From a virus, in IMG/VR virus record IMGVR_UViG_3300036800_000125, positions 1-60,506 of that record: 60,506 bases of DNA. One strand, given 5' to 3'. Each line of letters opens with the position of its first letter. Within the stretch, counting starts at the first letter, position 1. Positions 1-7,133 of this stretch are shown here, one piece after another. A program made the position numbers and the translations under genes. A model generated the notes under the pieces. It saw nothing but the letters and a program-made list of their open reading frames with translations. It did no database searches and was not told the DNA's origin.

Positions 1-228
1 CGCTAACGAGCAATTCCCAGTAATCACCCCGGTACGCCCATGGGCGTTCGATGTGTGGCATAACCAATCCTCTTGATCATCCCGGTTAAGGCGCATTAGC
101 CGATGGTCGGGACATGTGCAGGTGTCGTCTTCGTCTTCGTGCGGGGCTGGGTATTCGCCCCAGTCTTCACCGAGCAGCGCAGAAATCATCCGAGCCCCGG
201 CAGGGCTGGCATGGATTGAGTTATCCAA
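1..228 (-). CDS. Small acidic Cys/His protein, cut by the window edge
   Basis: The frame is open from a TTG at 228 to base 1 (76 codons, no stop), so the C-terminus is missing. The TTG has a good ribosome site (GGGAGGT, 6 bases away); an in-frame ATG at 189 is the alternative start. An acidic run (EDEDD) is followed by a CxCxxH motif and another Cys, which suggests but does not prove metal binding. It overlaps the upstream gene by 8 bases, as an operon member. Function unknown. Confidence 0.6.
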   Translation of the reverse strand, partial: MDNSIHASPAGARMISALLGEDWGEYPAPHEDEDDTCTCPDHRLMRLNRDDQEDWLCHTSNAHGRTGVITGNCSLA

Positions 229-397
229 GGTTCCACCTCCCGGTCACATAGTTCCATGCAACGAGAAGCATCTTGCGTGCCACCATCGCTGCGCACCAGG
301 CAACAACGAATGCAGGTGCTCCAGGGTAATGGATGTCCATGGCGATCTGTGCTGACCATACAGCCGTAGCAGATATGAAATCCATCAGAGGGTTCAT
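221..397 (-). CDS. Small hydrophobic protein, probably membrane
   Basis: 58 residues. The ATG at 397 overlaps the stop of the preceding gene as ATGA. Most of the protein is apolar (positions about 5-20 and 30-52), compatible with one or two membrane segments, with basic residues between them. No family recognised. Its place is in a leftward operon of tiny genes behind the replication protein. Confidence 0.55.
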   Translation of the reverse strand: MNPLMDFISATAVWSAQIAMDIHYPGAPAFVVAWCAAMVARKMLLVAWNYVTGRWNLG

Positions 398-555
398 ATT
401 TGACTGCCATTCCTGGATAGCCATTCCCAGAACGAACGCTGACCCTCATTTGAGTTGATCCAGGTACGGAACACATCTGCGACAAATCTGTTGGGCAATG
501 TTACTGTGACCTGGAAGTCCTGTGGTGCATCTCCTGTCGTGATTGGTTCATTCAC
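394..555 (-). CDS. Hypothetical 53-residue protein
   Basis: A GTG start at 555 is chosen because GAGGAC lies about 9 bases upstream and it overlaps the end of the preceding gene by 8 bases. An earlier ATG at 585 in the same frame lies deep inside the upstream gene. The product is soluble and Trp-rich at the C-terminus (FWEWLSRNG). No family recognised. Confidence 0.55.
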   Translation of the reverse strand: MNEPITTGDAPQDFQVTVTLPNRFVADVFRTWINSNEGQRSFWEWLSRNGSQI

Positions 556-772
556 GAATCGAGTCCTCGCAGTGAGTCCAGCCAAGGTCGTAGCCGCGCC
601 GTTCGGCTACGCCTGAGCAGGAGATTACTCGTTGAATTGCCTTCTCCAGAGCGATGCCGCCCGCCTGGATTCCGAATATAGTCAGAATGTCGGTGACAGC
701 GGCTTGAGCCTCCTCGCGCTCGGGGGTATTGGAAAAGTCGCTGTCCGCCCACATAATTGATGCGCTAGCCAT
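548..772 (-). CDS. Hypothetical 74-residue protein
   Basis: The ATG at 772 is preceded by AAGGAGGGTGACG, a very strong ribosome site; a GTG two codons earlier falls directly against the SD and is rejected. The protein has an acidic N-terminal half and a helical middle. It overlaps both neighbours by a few bases, so it is a middle gene of the operon that starts with the prim-pol gene. Function unknown. Confidence 0.65.
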   Translation of the reverse strand: MASASIMWADSDFSNTPEREEAQAAVTDILTIFGIQAGGIALEKAIQRVISCSGVAERRGYDLGWTHCEDSIRE

Positions 773-1004
773 CGTCACCCTCCTTTCTGGCCATCGGGTC
801 GAATATAGCCCAGAGCCCGCATCCTTTGCACTGTCGCTGGATATGGGTCTTAAGCATATCGTGTATCCACTGTAGCTTAACTGCCTGGTTGCCTATTGCT
901 CCTATCGGCTCGGGTGTATGTGGTTCGCATTCTTCCGGGAATAGAGGGGTGAAGTGACCCTCGACGATCTTGATGCGCTGAGGCACTTCTTGGCCAGGCA
1001 TCAT
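765..1004 (-). CDS. Hypothetical 79-residue protein with one CxxC
   Basis: It starts at an ATGATG whose first ATG overlaps the stop of the prim-pol gene (4 bases). The open frame extends upstream, but that extension is an Arg-rich shadow of the prim-pol gene and was left out. The protein ends with a CKGCG motif followed by a charged tail, a half zinc-knuckle at most. No family recognised. Translational coupling to the replication protein is likely. Confidence 0.65.
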   Translation of the reverse strand: MMPGQEVPQRIKIVEGHFTPLFPEECEPHTPEPIGAIGNQAVKLQWIHDMLKTHIQRQCKGCGLWAIFDPMARKEGDDG

Positions 1005-3013
1005 TCGTCGTCCCCTACCCTTGCCTTCTCTGTGGTCCAGTTCCATCCTCGGACGCCTGGCTTCCCCTTCTCGCGAACCGGGATCGAGCGAACGCCGAGG
1101 TGTTCTTTCGCCTTGTTGATATCGTCCTTGCGTGTTGACGCTCCGGCCTGCCGAAGGGCATCGATCACGTCGGCAGAGGGCCATGTGTTCCTTTCGCCGA
1201 ATAGTTCGAGCATGATCTCCTCCACCTCCTTCAGCCGTGTCGGCCCTCTGCCTCCACGCATTGCACCTTCGCCATCTGCCAGAACATCCGCTGTCACTCC
1301 GACCGCTAGATCGCCCCAATCTACCCTGCCGTGATAGGTTCCCTGGCGGTCACCTGTGAGGATCTCACTGTCAACGATATTATACCCCCAAACCCCGCCG
1401 ATACCCTCCTTCGACGTTAGGTTCGTATCGATGATGGCGATACCGAACTTGTCTTGGTGCCCTTCGGGCAGTTCTCCGGTAATCAGATGGACACGCGCCC
1501 GATTTTGGAATGCAGTACTGCCGCTTCCCCGATTCGCTGCTCCGGAGCCGCGTGCTTTGTTCAGGTGACGTATTGCTAGGCCAGCACAGCCCGTGTCATT
1601 AAGCACCACAGCAAGCGGACGGAGCGCCTGACGGACACTTGCATCATTGTGAGTCTGTACATCCTCGCCCAGCATGTCGGTGATCGGGTCGAAGATGGCC
1701 ATGCGTGCCTCGCACTCGATAATGGCACTCTTGATATGCTTGGCACCTTCGGGCAGACCCCAGTTGCGACGAACCGCGGCCGGACTTACTCGTGCTACTC
1801 GCTTGAGGTCTGCCCCGGCCGCCCGGAGGCGCGGCCGGATCGTCGTGTCCCATCCACCCTCATCTGTGAACAGCAACACGGTGATCGGATCGGTCTCGGC
1901 CGTGTCCTGATCCGGCATAGGGAATCCGCGCGTCGCCCTTGCAATTAGGTCATAGGTTATGAATGACTTCCCCTTGCCCTTGGCGCCGTCCATTAGCGAC
2001 ATCTCGCCGAACGCGAGCCGACCATACCAGAGCCATGCGAGGCTCCGCTCAGCGATGTCATCAACCCACTGAATCAGACCACGCCGTGTCGGACGGATGC
2101 TCGCTAGCTCGCGTTCTTCTTCTTCGGTTCCGTCTGGCAGCACCGTACCGCTACGGTGAAGGAGGCCGCGTAGATGCCAGTCGGGTCGAGAACGCCGTGC
2201 TGCCGGATACCAGGGGTCTTGGGTATTGTAAACCGGCATCTCACGAACGAGGAGGACGAGGTTGGCTACGATGGACACCTCGTCATGACCCATCCGCTCT
2301 AGCTCGTGGACGTACTTAAGGAGCGCTTGTCGCTGCTCTCCTCCCTCGGCAACGATGCAGTCCTTGCGGAGCGCATCCACCGGAGTCCGCCCTGAGCTAT
2401 AGACTCGATCTGCTGGGGATCCAAGTGATTCCAGTATGTAATCACGGAGGAGGGCGCATCCGATATCGGTGGCAGATTGTAGAGGTTGAACCGGATCATC
2501 TTTGGATCGGTAGTGGAGAACCTCTCCGGTGACCTTAGATGGTCGTACTGTCGGAGGAATGAATACAAATCCTCGTCCGGTACCATCGTCCTTGCCTCCC
2601 TGGAGGTCGAGTCCCTTGAGGAAGCCAGTATGCTTCCCTATGTTCAGCCCAGCGATATAGAGGTGGCGTCCACCGCTCGGCGTCGCCACCTCCCAGTAGA
2701 CTTCGGGTCCGTCTTCTCCGAGTTCCTTGCTGAGGCGCTTGAAGCTAAGAAGACCGCCATTTCGTGGATCGATATCTAGAACGTCAAATGTAGTGCCGGT
2801 CACGGCACACAGGGCCTCGCCTGGCCTCCAGCGGTCAACCTCGTCGTGGGATGGCTCCCTTTTCTGCCAGTTTCTCCAGCGACGATCGTTCTCGTCCGGG
2901 TTCCCATCAACCTTGAGGCGGCCACGGAATACAGCTATTCCGTAGTCGACAAGAAGGTGGGCGCGATTTAGGGCTTTCTCCGTCGCGGGGGTCGTACCTT
3001 CCGGTAGGATCAT
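1001..3013 (-). CDS. Bifunctional primase-polymerase / RepA-like ATPase
   Basis: 670 residues with a two-part architecture. The N-terminal part (about 15-200) is a prim-pol (AEP-type primase) domain: the metal-binding DID is at 80-82 followed by PRNGG, and the second motif TPSGGRH is at 111-117. The C-terminal part (about 310-560) is a RecA-fold helicase-like ATPase of the RepA/AAA_25 type with Walker A GAKGKGKS at 343-350. The last 80 residues look like a winged-helix tail (LKEVEEIMLELFG). By family knowledge such proteins start DNA synthesis and unwind at the phage origin. ATG at 3013 with GAGGG 10 bases upstream. It heads a leftward operon of small genes. Confidence 0.88.
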   Translation of the reverse strand: MILPEGTTPATEKALNRAHLLVDYGIAVFRGRLKVDGNPDENDRRWRNWQKREPSHDEVDRWRPGEALCAVTGTTFDVLDIDPRNGGLLSFKRLSKELGEDGPEVYWEVATPSGGRHLYIAGLNIGKHTGFLKGLDLQGGKDDGTGRGFVFIPPTVRPSKVTGEVLHYRSKDDPVQPLQSATDIGCALLRDYILESLGSPADRVYSSGRTPVDALRKDCIVAEGGEQRQALLKYVHELERMGHDEVSIVANLVLLVREMPVYNTQDPWYPAARRSRPDWHLRGLLHRSGTVLPDGTEEEERELASIRPTRRGLIQWVDDIAERSLAWLWYGRLAFGEMSLMDGAKGKGKSFITYDLIARATRGFPMPDQDTAETDPITVLLFTDEGGWDTTIRPRLRAAGADLKRVARVSPAAVRRNWGLPEGAKHIKSAIIECEARMAIFDPITDMLGEDVQTHNDASVRQALRPLAVVLNDTGCAGLAIRHLNKARGSGAANRGSGSTAFQNRARVHLITGELPEGHQDKFGIAIIDTNLTSKEGIGGVWGYNIVDSEILTGDRQGTYHGRVDWGDLAVGVTADVLADGEGAMRGGRGPTRLKEVEEIMLELFGERNTWPSADVIDALRQAGASTRKDDINKAKEHLGVRSIPVREKGKPGVRGWNWTTEKARVGDDE

Positions 3014-3126
3014 AAGCGCGTTACCCTCTTCGCTAGCGTCGGCCGGAAACCTCGCTAGCTTACCCTACGCGGCCCCGGAGCGCTCGGCGTTCCGGGGTTC
3101 TGCGTTTCGCTCCTCGGAGGACCCGA
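3014..3126. promoter_or_regulatory. Divergent promoter region with GC hairpin
   Basis: This 113-base gap separates the leftward prim-pol operon from the rightward zinc-ribbon/RuvC pair. It holds two copies of CGCTAGC and an inverted repeat (CCCCGGA at 3073-3079, TCCGGGG at 3091-3097). No convincing -10/-35 pair was found by eye. Both flanking genes need a start signal here. Confidence 0.4.
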
Positions 3127-3330
3127 ATGACCCTGAAGTGCCCTGTTCACCACCTTCCCCTACTGGCCGTTCGCCATGGTAAATTCTGGTGCCCTGACGG
3201 ACATGAATGCGGCAAGGTTGATCTGGACGAGGTATATATTGAATGCATCAGAGTTCTGGCTGGACCTCACGGATCAGGTCGCTTCGCTGGGAGCGCAGAT
3301 CAGTATACCGAGGGTGAATATGCCTCCTAA
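3127..3330 (+). CDS. Small zinc-ribbon protein
   Basis: 67 residues. N-terminal CPVHH, then CPDGHEC, give a CxxHH...CxxxxxC arrangement typical of short phage zinc ribbons. ATG with GGAGG 7 bases upstream. It overlaps the RuvC-like gene by 11 bases, so the two are probably translated together, and a nucleic-acid partner role is possible. The pair is the only rightward coding unit within the first 18 kb. Confidence 0.7.
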   Translation: MTLKCPVHHLPLLAVRHGKFWCPDGHECGKVDLDEVYIECIRVLAGPHGSGRFAGSADQYTEGEYAS

Positions 3331-3865
3331 AGAGATACATGTCCTGGCTATCGATCCTGGAGTCACGACCGGCTGGGCACGATTTACCGTTCCTCGGCTG
3401 AGCATCTGGGGTAATGAGCCGAGCACAATACTCCGGTGGGAAACGGGCCAGCTACGCGGCCGAATCAGCGACCAGGTATGGGAAACATGCCGGCTTATCC
3501 GTGGGATCCAATCTCTTACCTACAAGATCGGGCCTGCGGTTGTCTGCGAAGACTTTGACTTCGGACGCCCGTTGAAGGATCCGGAAGTCTACACCCCCGT
3601 CTACTTCGCACAGCAGCTACGTTTCTGCTTCGAGAAGACGAACCTAACGAACGACTCTCTGCTATTTATGCAGGGCAGAGATATAGCAAAGTCTAGCTTT
3701 ACGGATGACCGGCTCGACGCGGCGGGGGTATGGGTCACGCGCGACCAGTCGGACCACGAGCGGGACGCCCTCCGCCACGGCCTGACCGCGCTCCGGCGAG
3801 CCAAGCGAAGCTTCAAGGTTCGGTGCAAGCTTTGGGATGCAAAGTATGTAGTCTACGGAGAATAG
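3320..3865 (+). CDS. RuvC-like Holliday junction resolvase family nuclease
   Basis: 181 residues. The RNase H-fold signature is present: first acidic strand LAIDPGVTTGWA (about 9-20), a second acid in VVCEDFDFG (about 76-84), and the C-terminal DHERDALRHGL (about 141-151) that supplies the last metal ligands. This is the motif set of phage RuvC-type enzymes that resolve branched DNA before packaging. The ATG at 3320 follows CCGAGGGTGAAT; a longer in-frame ATG at 3176 would run through the zinc-ribbon gene and is rejected. Terminator just downstream. Confidence 0.8.
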   Translation: MPPKEIHVLAIDPGVTTGWARFTVPRLSIWGNEPSTILRWETGQLRGRISDQVWETCRLIRGIQSLTYKIGPAVVCEDFDFGRPLKDPEVYTPVYFAQQLRFCFEKTNLTNDSLLFMQGRDIAKSSFTDDRLDAAGVWVTRDQSDHERDALRHGLTALRRAKRSFKVRCKLWDAKYVVYGE

Positions 3866-3880
3866 CGAAAGGCGATGCAG

Positions 3881-3915
3881 GAGCCCGGCTCCGGAGAAGT
3901 GAAGGAGCCGGGCTC
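3881..3915. terminator. Bidirectional terminator
   Basis: A perfect 12-base-pair stem (GAGCCCGGCTCC / GGAGCCGGGCTC) with an 11-base loop sits between two convergent genes ending at 3865 and 3922. There is no U-tract, which is usual for actinobacterial hairpin terminators. Confidence 0.8.
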
Positions 3916-3921
3916 ATGCGT

Positions 3922-4491
3922 CTATGAGAGATCAAGTCGTCGGAGGGCGTCGGATGTGTTCATTACCGCTTCGGCCATTTCATGCAAATCCTTCGACGCA
4001 CGGGTGATCATGACCTTGTTCTCTGCGGCGATCGCCACCTCGCTCGCAACGGTTAGCGCGTGCAACAGCCAGCGTGTGTCCTCGCTGTCCCGGCCCAGGC
4101 CGCCCACGCCGATCAGGATACGCGCGCTGGCCTCAATGCCAGCATGATGCATGTCCCAATCGTAAGGACTTACGTTCAGATCCAGGCCATGAATCGGTTC
4201 CCAGCCGTCCCATACGTTAAACATGGTAGATCTGCCCGGAATCACTTCGTGGAGAACCAGGTGTCCGACGGCGATCGTCAGGTTGCCGCGGCCTCGGCGG
4301 CGCTTGAGGCGCTGGTTTCCATCCAGCGCAAAGTAAGCTTCCCTACTTTCTTTGCTCATGACCTTGACGACGATGTGTTCTGGCATGAGCCCGGTCGCCA
4401 GGTAACTAGCTGCCTCAGAGGCAGTCATCTGGTTTTCTGGCTTGTCCTTGTAGATGCGGACGCTCCGCTTGTCATGGTCAACGGGGGCCAT
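3922..4491 (-). CDS. Hypothetical protein, 189 residues
   Basis: Soluble, mixed alpha/beta in appearance, with a basic patch LKRRRGRGN near residue 65 and an acidic C-terminal helix. Start ATG overlaps the upstream stop as TAATG. It is the last gene of the leftward operon running down from about 10.7 kb, and the terminator at 3881 follows. No family recognised. Confidence 0.7.
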   Translation of the reverse strand: MAPVDHDKRSVRIYKDKPENQMTASEAASYLATGLMPEHIVVKVMSKESREAYFALDGNQRLKRRRGRGNLTIAVGHLVLHEVIPGRSTMFNVWDGWEPIHGLDLNVSPYDWDMHHAGIEASARILIGVGGLGRDSEDTRWLLHALTVASEVAIAAENKVMITRASKDLHEMAEAVMNTSDALRRLDLS

Positions 4492-4823
4492 TACCTCTCC
4501 TGCTCTCGGGGTGGATACTTGTCCAGGAAGGCCATGTACTCGTCGGCGTTGCCAATGGTCTCGGCCAGGAACTCGTAGGCGATGGCACGCCGGGCGATGA
4601 AGCTTACGATCTGCTGGGCGAACGGGGCGAACATCACGTCACGGTCGTCAATCTCGAATCCCTTGACAGCCTTGCTGCGAATCCGTTCCGCCTGGCCCTC
4701 GATGCCGTTCGTCGCGGTGTAGATGTACCGCTCGGCGCGGTTGATCTCCCTGGCCGTGTATCGAACAGCCGGGTAGAGGTGGTGAGCCGTTACCTCGGGC
4801 GGGAATCGTACGTTAATCATCAT
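4491..4823 (-). CDS. Hypothetical protein, 110 residues
   Basis: Starts at an ATGATG pair behind AGGAGGCACG; the second ATG (4820) has the better SD spacing. The sequence is mostly helical and charged and ends PPREQER. It overlaps both the 46-residue gene upstream and the gene downstream. No family recognised. Confidence 0.65.
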   Translation of the reverse strand: MMINVRFPPEVTAHHLYPAVRYTAREINRAERYIYTATNGIEGQAERIRSKAVKGFEIDDRDVMFAPFAQQIVSFIARRAIAYEFLAETIGNADEYMAFLDKYPPREQER

Positions 4824-4953
4824 CGTGCCTCCTGTAGTCTCTTGCTACCCATCGCGCGATCCTGCGTGCGCGGATCGCCCCTTCCTTATCGCCAGCGGCC
4901 AAGCGACGTTTAGCAATCATATACCAGCCGTCCCTCTGCTCTCTGGCGGTCAT
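4813..4953 (-). CDS. 46-residue basic protein
   Basis: ATG at 4953 behind GGAGGACTTGG. The product is Arg/Lys-rich and predicted to be a helical hairpin (MTAREQRDGW start, RRIARWVARDYRR end), ending in DDD. Its stop overlaps the next gene start by 11 bases. The even ribosome-site spacing and tight packing make it a likely real microprotein; binding nucleic acid is only a guess. Confidence 0.6.
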   Translation of the reverse strand: MTAREQRDGWYMIAKRRLAAGDKEGAIRARRIARWVARDYRRHDDD

Positions 4954-4967
4954 CCAAGTCCTCCGAA

Positions 4968-5261
4968 TCACCGCTCCTTGAGCCGATCACGGATCATGGC
5001 GATGATCTCGGCGTCCGTCAGGTTGATCTGAAGCCTGGTCATCATGTCCTTGGTCGAGAAGCGCCGGAACACCTCGTCCATGAGAGCCCGGTCGTCCAGG
5101 GCCTCGATGCCGTCAAATTCCTCGATCCTGAACACCGCGAACGGAGCCCGAGAATTCTGGCTGCTAGAGGTTCCCAGGGTTCCCAGGTCACCATCGTTCT
5201 TGATAGTCGCTTTGATGCTGCCTTGATCATTCACCCGTAGGTGCAGATACATGAATGGCAT
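4968..5261 (-). CDS. Hypothetical protein, 97 residues
   Basis: The ATG at 5261 follows AAGGGGCTATA and overlaps the upstream stop as TAATG, so it is preferred over an ATG five codons earlier. N-terminal beta strands are followed by a helical acidic C-terminus (TDAEIIAMIRDRLKER). No family recognised. Confidence 0.65.
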   Translation of the reverse strand: MPFMYLHLRVNDQGSIKATIKNDGDLGTLGTSSSQNSRAPFAVFRIEEFDGIEALDDRALMDEVFRRFSTKDMMTRLQINLTDAEIIAMIRDRLKER

Positions 5262-5557
5262 TATAGCCCCTTGCATATCGGGCAGATGCGTGCAGCACCG
5301 CCTTGGTTGTGGAGCTGGCGCTCCCTGTTCTTATCGCCCGGCAGCGTCCGAGCCACCTGCCATCCGATCCCCAGGCTCACAGCAATCGCTGGCAGCCGTC
5401 CCCCAGTCCCGGCCGCATGGTGCTGAAGGCGGGCCTCGAGATTCAGGGCCCATCCCCAGCAGTGGCGGGCGTGGCGTACCGGCCGGTCAAAGTGTAGCAG
5501 GTAGACCGTGCCCATGACGCCCGTGTTCGGGGGTGCGGAGAGCGGATGGTAGTTCAT
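5261..5557 (-). CDS. GIY-YIG-like predicted nuclease
   Basis: 98 residues. The core VYLLHFDRPVRHARH...GWALNLEARLQHH matches a compact actinobacterial and actinophage family related to GIY-YIG endonucleases: VYLL stands for GIY, the GW strand for YIG, an Arg lies in EARLQHH, and a Glu in the helix before the C-terminal CPIC. The first 14 residues may be an extension, since the core starts at MGTVYLL. Role (repair, recombination or mobility) cannot be told from the sequence. Confidence 0.65.
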   Translation of the reverse strand: MNYHPLSAPPNTGVMGTVYLLHFDRPVRHARHCWGWALNLEARLQHHAAGTGGRLPAIAVSLGIGWQVARTLPGDKNRERQLHNQGGAARICPICKGL

Positions 5558-5763
5558 CAGAGTCCGGCTGCCTCCCTTTTCTGCTCGTACTCGGCTCGGA
5601 TCTTCTCTGTCTCCTCGAAGTACCGGTCCATGTCGATCTTGCCGGTTTCCATCAGCTTCTGCAAGGCCAGCTTCTTCCTATCGAGCAGGAGCGCGGTCCG
5701 TTCCGTGTCGCGGAACGCTCCGATGGCCATGTCCGTCGTAATCTTGTTCCAGTCTGTTTCCAT
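5557..5763 (-). CDS. 68-residue coiled-coil protein
   Basis: ATG at 5763 with AGGA 10 bases upstream; the longer frame upstream is a Ser/Arg-rich shadow. Almost the whole product is a charged amphipathic helix (LLLDRKKLALQKL, EETEKIRAEYEQKRE), typical of short coiled coils. It overlaps the GIY-YIG-like gene by one base. Function unknown. Confidence 0.65.
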   Translation of the reverse strand: METDWNKITTDMAIGAFRDTERTALLLDRKKLALQKLMETGKIDMDRYFEETEKIRAEYEQKREAAGL

Positions 5764-5764
5764 G

Positions 5765-6280
5765 TCAGTGGTCCTGGTAGGTGTGGGCCTGCTCGACGAA
5801 CCAGCGAGCGACGGTAACGATATCGCCGACCGGAAAGCCGAGGCCGATCTCCTCGACGACGAAGGGGCCCTCGTCCGGGAGGGTCTCCCAGCGGAAGTAC
5901 CAGGCCTCGCCATCCTGGTTTACCTGAATCTCACCTCGGCCGGAAAGCAGGCAGACGTACGGCTCCCCGTCGGCCGGTTGATGATACGTCCCGTCCGATA
6001 TGACGGCTATACCGGCTAGGTCGGATTGGGAGAACCGTCGCGACGGGGAGACGCCTACCCTTCCGGGTTCGTAAGGGATATCGAGCTGAGCACGCGCAGC
6101 ATCGAGCAGCATCTGCTGATTCGGCGTTGGCTTGATCTCCTCCATGTCGTCGATCGCCTGGTTAATGAAGCGGAGGGATGTCTGGTTGGGGAGGAGCCAG
6201 GTAAGGCGCTGGAGGACGTCCTGGGCGACCTCAGGCCGGAGCAGGCCGATACGGTCGCGTAGCTGGACCAGCTTGTTCAT
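5765..6280 (-). CDS. Hypothetical protein, 171 residues
   Basis: ATG at 6280 behind GAGGGTGGCAAT, overlapping the upstream stop as ATGA. Residues about 48-62 contain EIKPTPNQQMLLD, a segment also found in the ATPase encoded at 7134-8342. The second half is beta-rich and acidic. No family recognised. Confidence 0.7.
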   Translation of the reverse strand: MNKLVQLRDRIGLLRPEVAQDVLQRLTWLLPNQTSLRFINQAIDDMEEIKPTPNQQMLLDAARAQLDIPYEPGRVGVSPSRRFSQSDLAGIAVISDGTYHQPADGEPYVCLLSGRGEIQVNQDGEAWYFRWETLPDEGPFVVEEIGLGFPVGDIVTVARWFVEQAHTYQDH

Positions 6281-6648
6281 ATTGCCACCCTCAGGTCGCT
6301 GGTGCGAACCCAGTAGAATCCTTCGCTGTCGTAGGAGGCGCTGCCACGCGCCAGCGCCGGATCGAGTACCCACCGTGGCTCGGCCTCGCGGACACACTTC
6401 ATGGTGTCCTGCGGGTTTACATCATCGTGAGCGATGAGGTGGATCTCGTACTCGGTCGGTGTGAGCCGATAGGTTTTGTCTTGTTCTCGCCGGTCCGGAT
6501 TGCGATTGATGATATGCCTTACGAACCCGTCGGTCGCCCCGCACAGGAAAGCCTTGCTGGCCGAAGAGTCAAATTCCTCGTCGTAGAACCAGTCCTGATC
6601 GGTCTTGTTCTTGTCAGGAATCTCGGCGATCGTGATGTGGTACCTCAC
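6277..6648 (-). CDS. Hypothetical protein, 123 residues
   Basis: GTG start at 6648 overlaps the upstream stop as GTGA and follows GGAGGAG. Beta-strand-rich, with many Asp, Tyr and Arg residues (RYHITIAE at the start, YEIHLIAHDD in the middle). The in-frame extension upstream is a shadow of the neighbouring gene. No family recognised. Confidence 0.7.
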   Translation of the reverse strand: MRYHITIAEIPDKNKTDQDWFYDEEFDSSASKAFLCGATDGFVRHIINRNPDRREQDKTYRLTPTEYEIHLIAHDDVNPQDTMKCVREAEPRWVLDPALARGSASYDSEGFYWVRTSDLRVAI

Positions 6649-7001
6649 GCCTCCTCCGCAGTGTGATAGCGGAGGATGTCGCCGAGCTTCTCCCAGAACG
6701 CAGCGGTGGCCCCGGCCTCCCAGGCCTCGGCACACACCTCGAGCATGTCGCTCTCCCCGTCGAGGCCGAGTGCGTCGCACAAGGTCTCCTGGGTGGTGTC
6801 GTCGGGCTGGTCGCCGTTCAGGTCGGGGACGTGGTACAGGTCCATCACCTGCGGGTCGCCGTCCTCGATGCCGGCGATCAGGCCGAGCATCTGTTCCTTG
6901 CTCAGGCGGTCAGGGGCGATGGCCCACTCCGCCGCGTTCGCGCCGGTTTCCCGGCCCCACTTCTCAGCGAGCACCTCTTGGGTGCTTCGGTCATCGTTCA
7001 T
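6645..7001 (-). CDS. Hypothetical acidic protein, 118 residues
   Basis: ATG at 7001 overlaps the upstream stop as ATGA, with GAGGG 9 bases away. The product is acidic and helical with many Asp, Glu, Trp and Ala residues. Acidic phage proteins of this size sometimes mimic DNA or bind host proteins, but nothing specific is visible. No family recognised. Confidence 0.68.
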   Translation of the reverse strand: MNDDRSTQEVLAEKWGRETGANAAEWAIAPDRLSKEQMLGLIAGIEDGDPQVMDLYHVPDLNGDQPDDTTQETLCDALGLDGESDMLEVCAEAWEAGATAAFWEKLGDILRYHTAEEA

Positions 7002-7132
7002 GTCAGGGCCCTCGCTTCCTCGTCGAGCGGGCAGCTGTTAAGATGCCCGTGGTTCTTCACACTACACTCCGGGCACCGGCCGGTAACCAGCCAGCGCAGC
7101 ATCCGGTAGTGCAACGATATTGCCGCCTTCAT
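6998..7132 (-). CDS. 44-residue zinc-knuckle-like microprotein
   Basis: ATG at 7132 lies one base after the stop of the ATPase gene and its own stop overlaps the next start as ATGA. It contains CPEC, then HGH and a further Cys 12 residues on, a possible CxxC-HxH-C metal site after a basic N-terminal helix. The coupling argues for translation. Function unknown. Confidence 0.6.
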   Translation of the reverse strand: MKAAISLHYRMLRWLVTGRCPECSVKNHGHLNSCPLDEEARALT

Positions 7133-7133
7133 G

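Noticed and set aside
765-1319. 184-codon version of the 79-residue protein
   Set aside because: The upstream 105 codons are an Arg/Gly-rich shadow of the prim-pol gene, and the ATGA overlap at 1004 gives a natural start.
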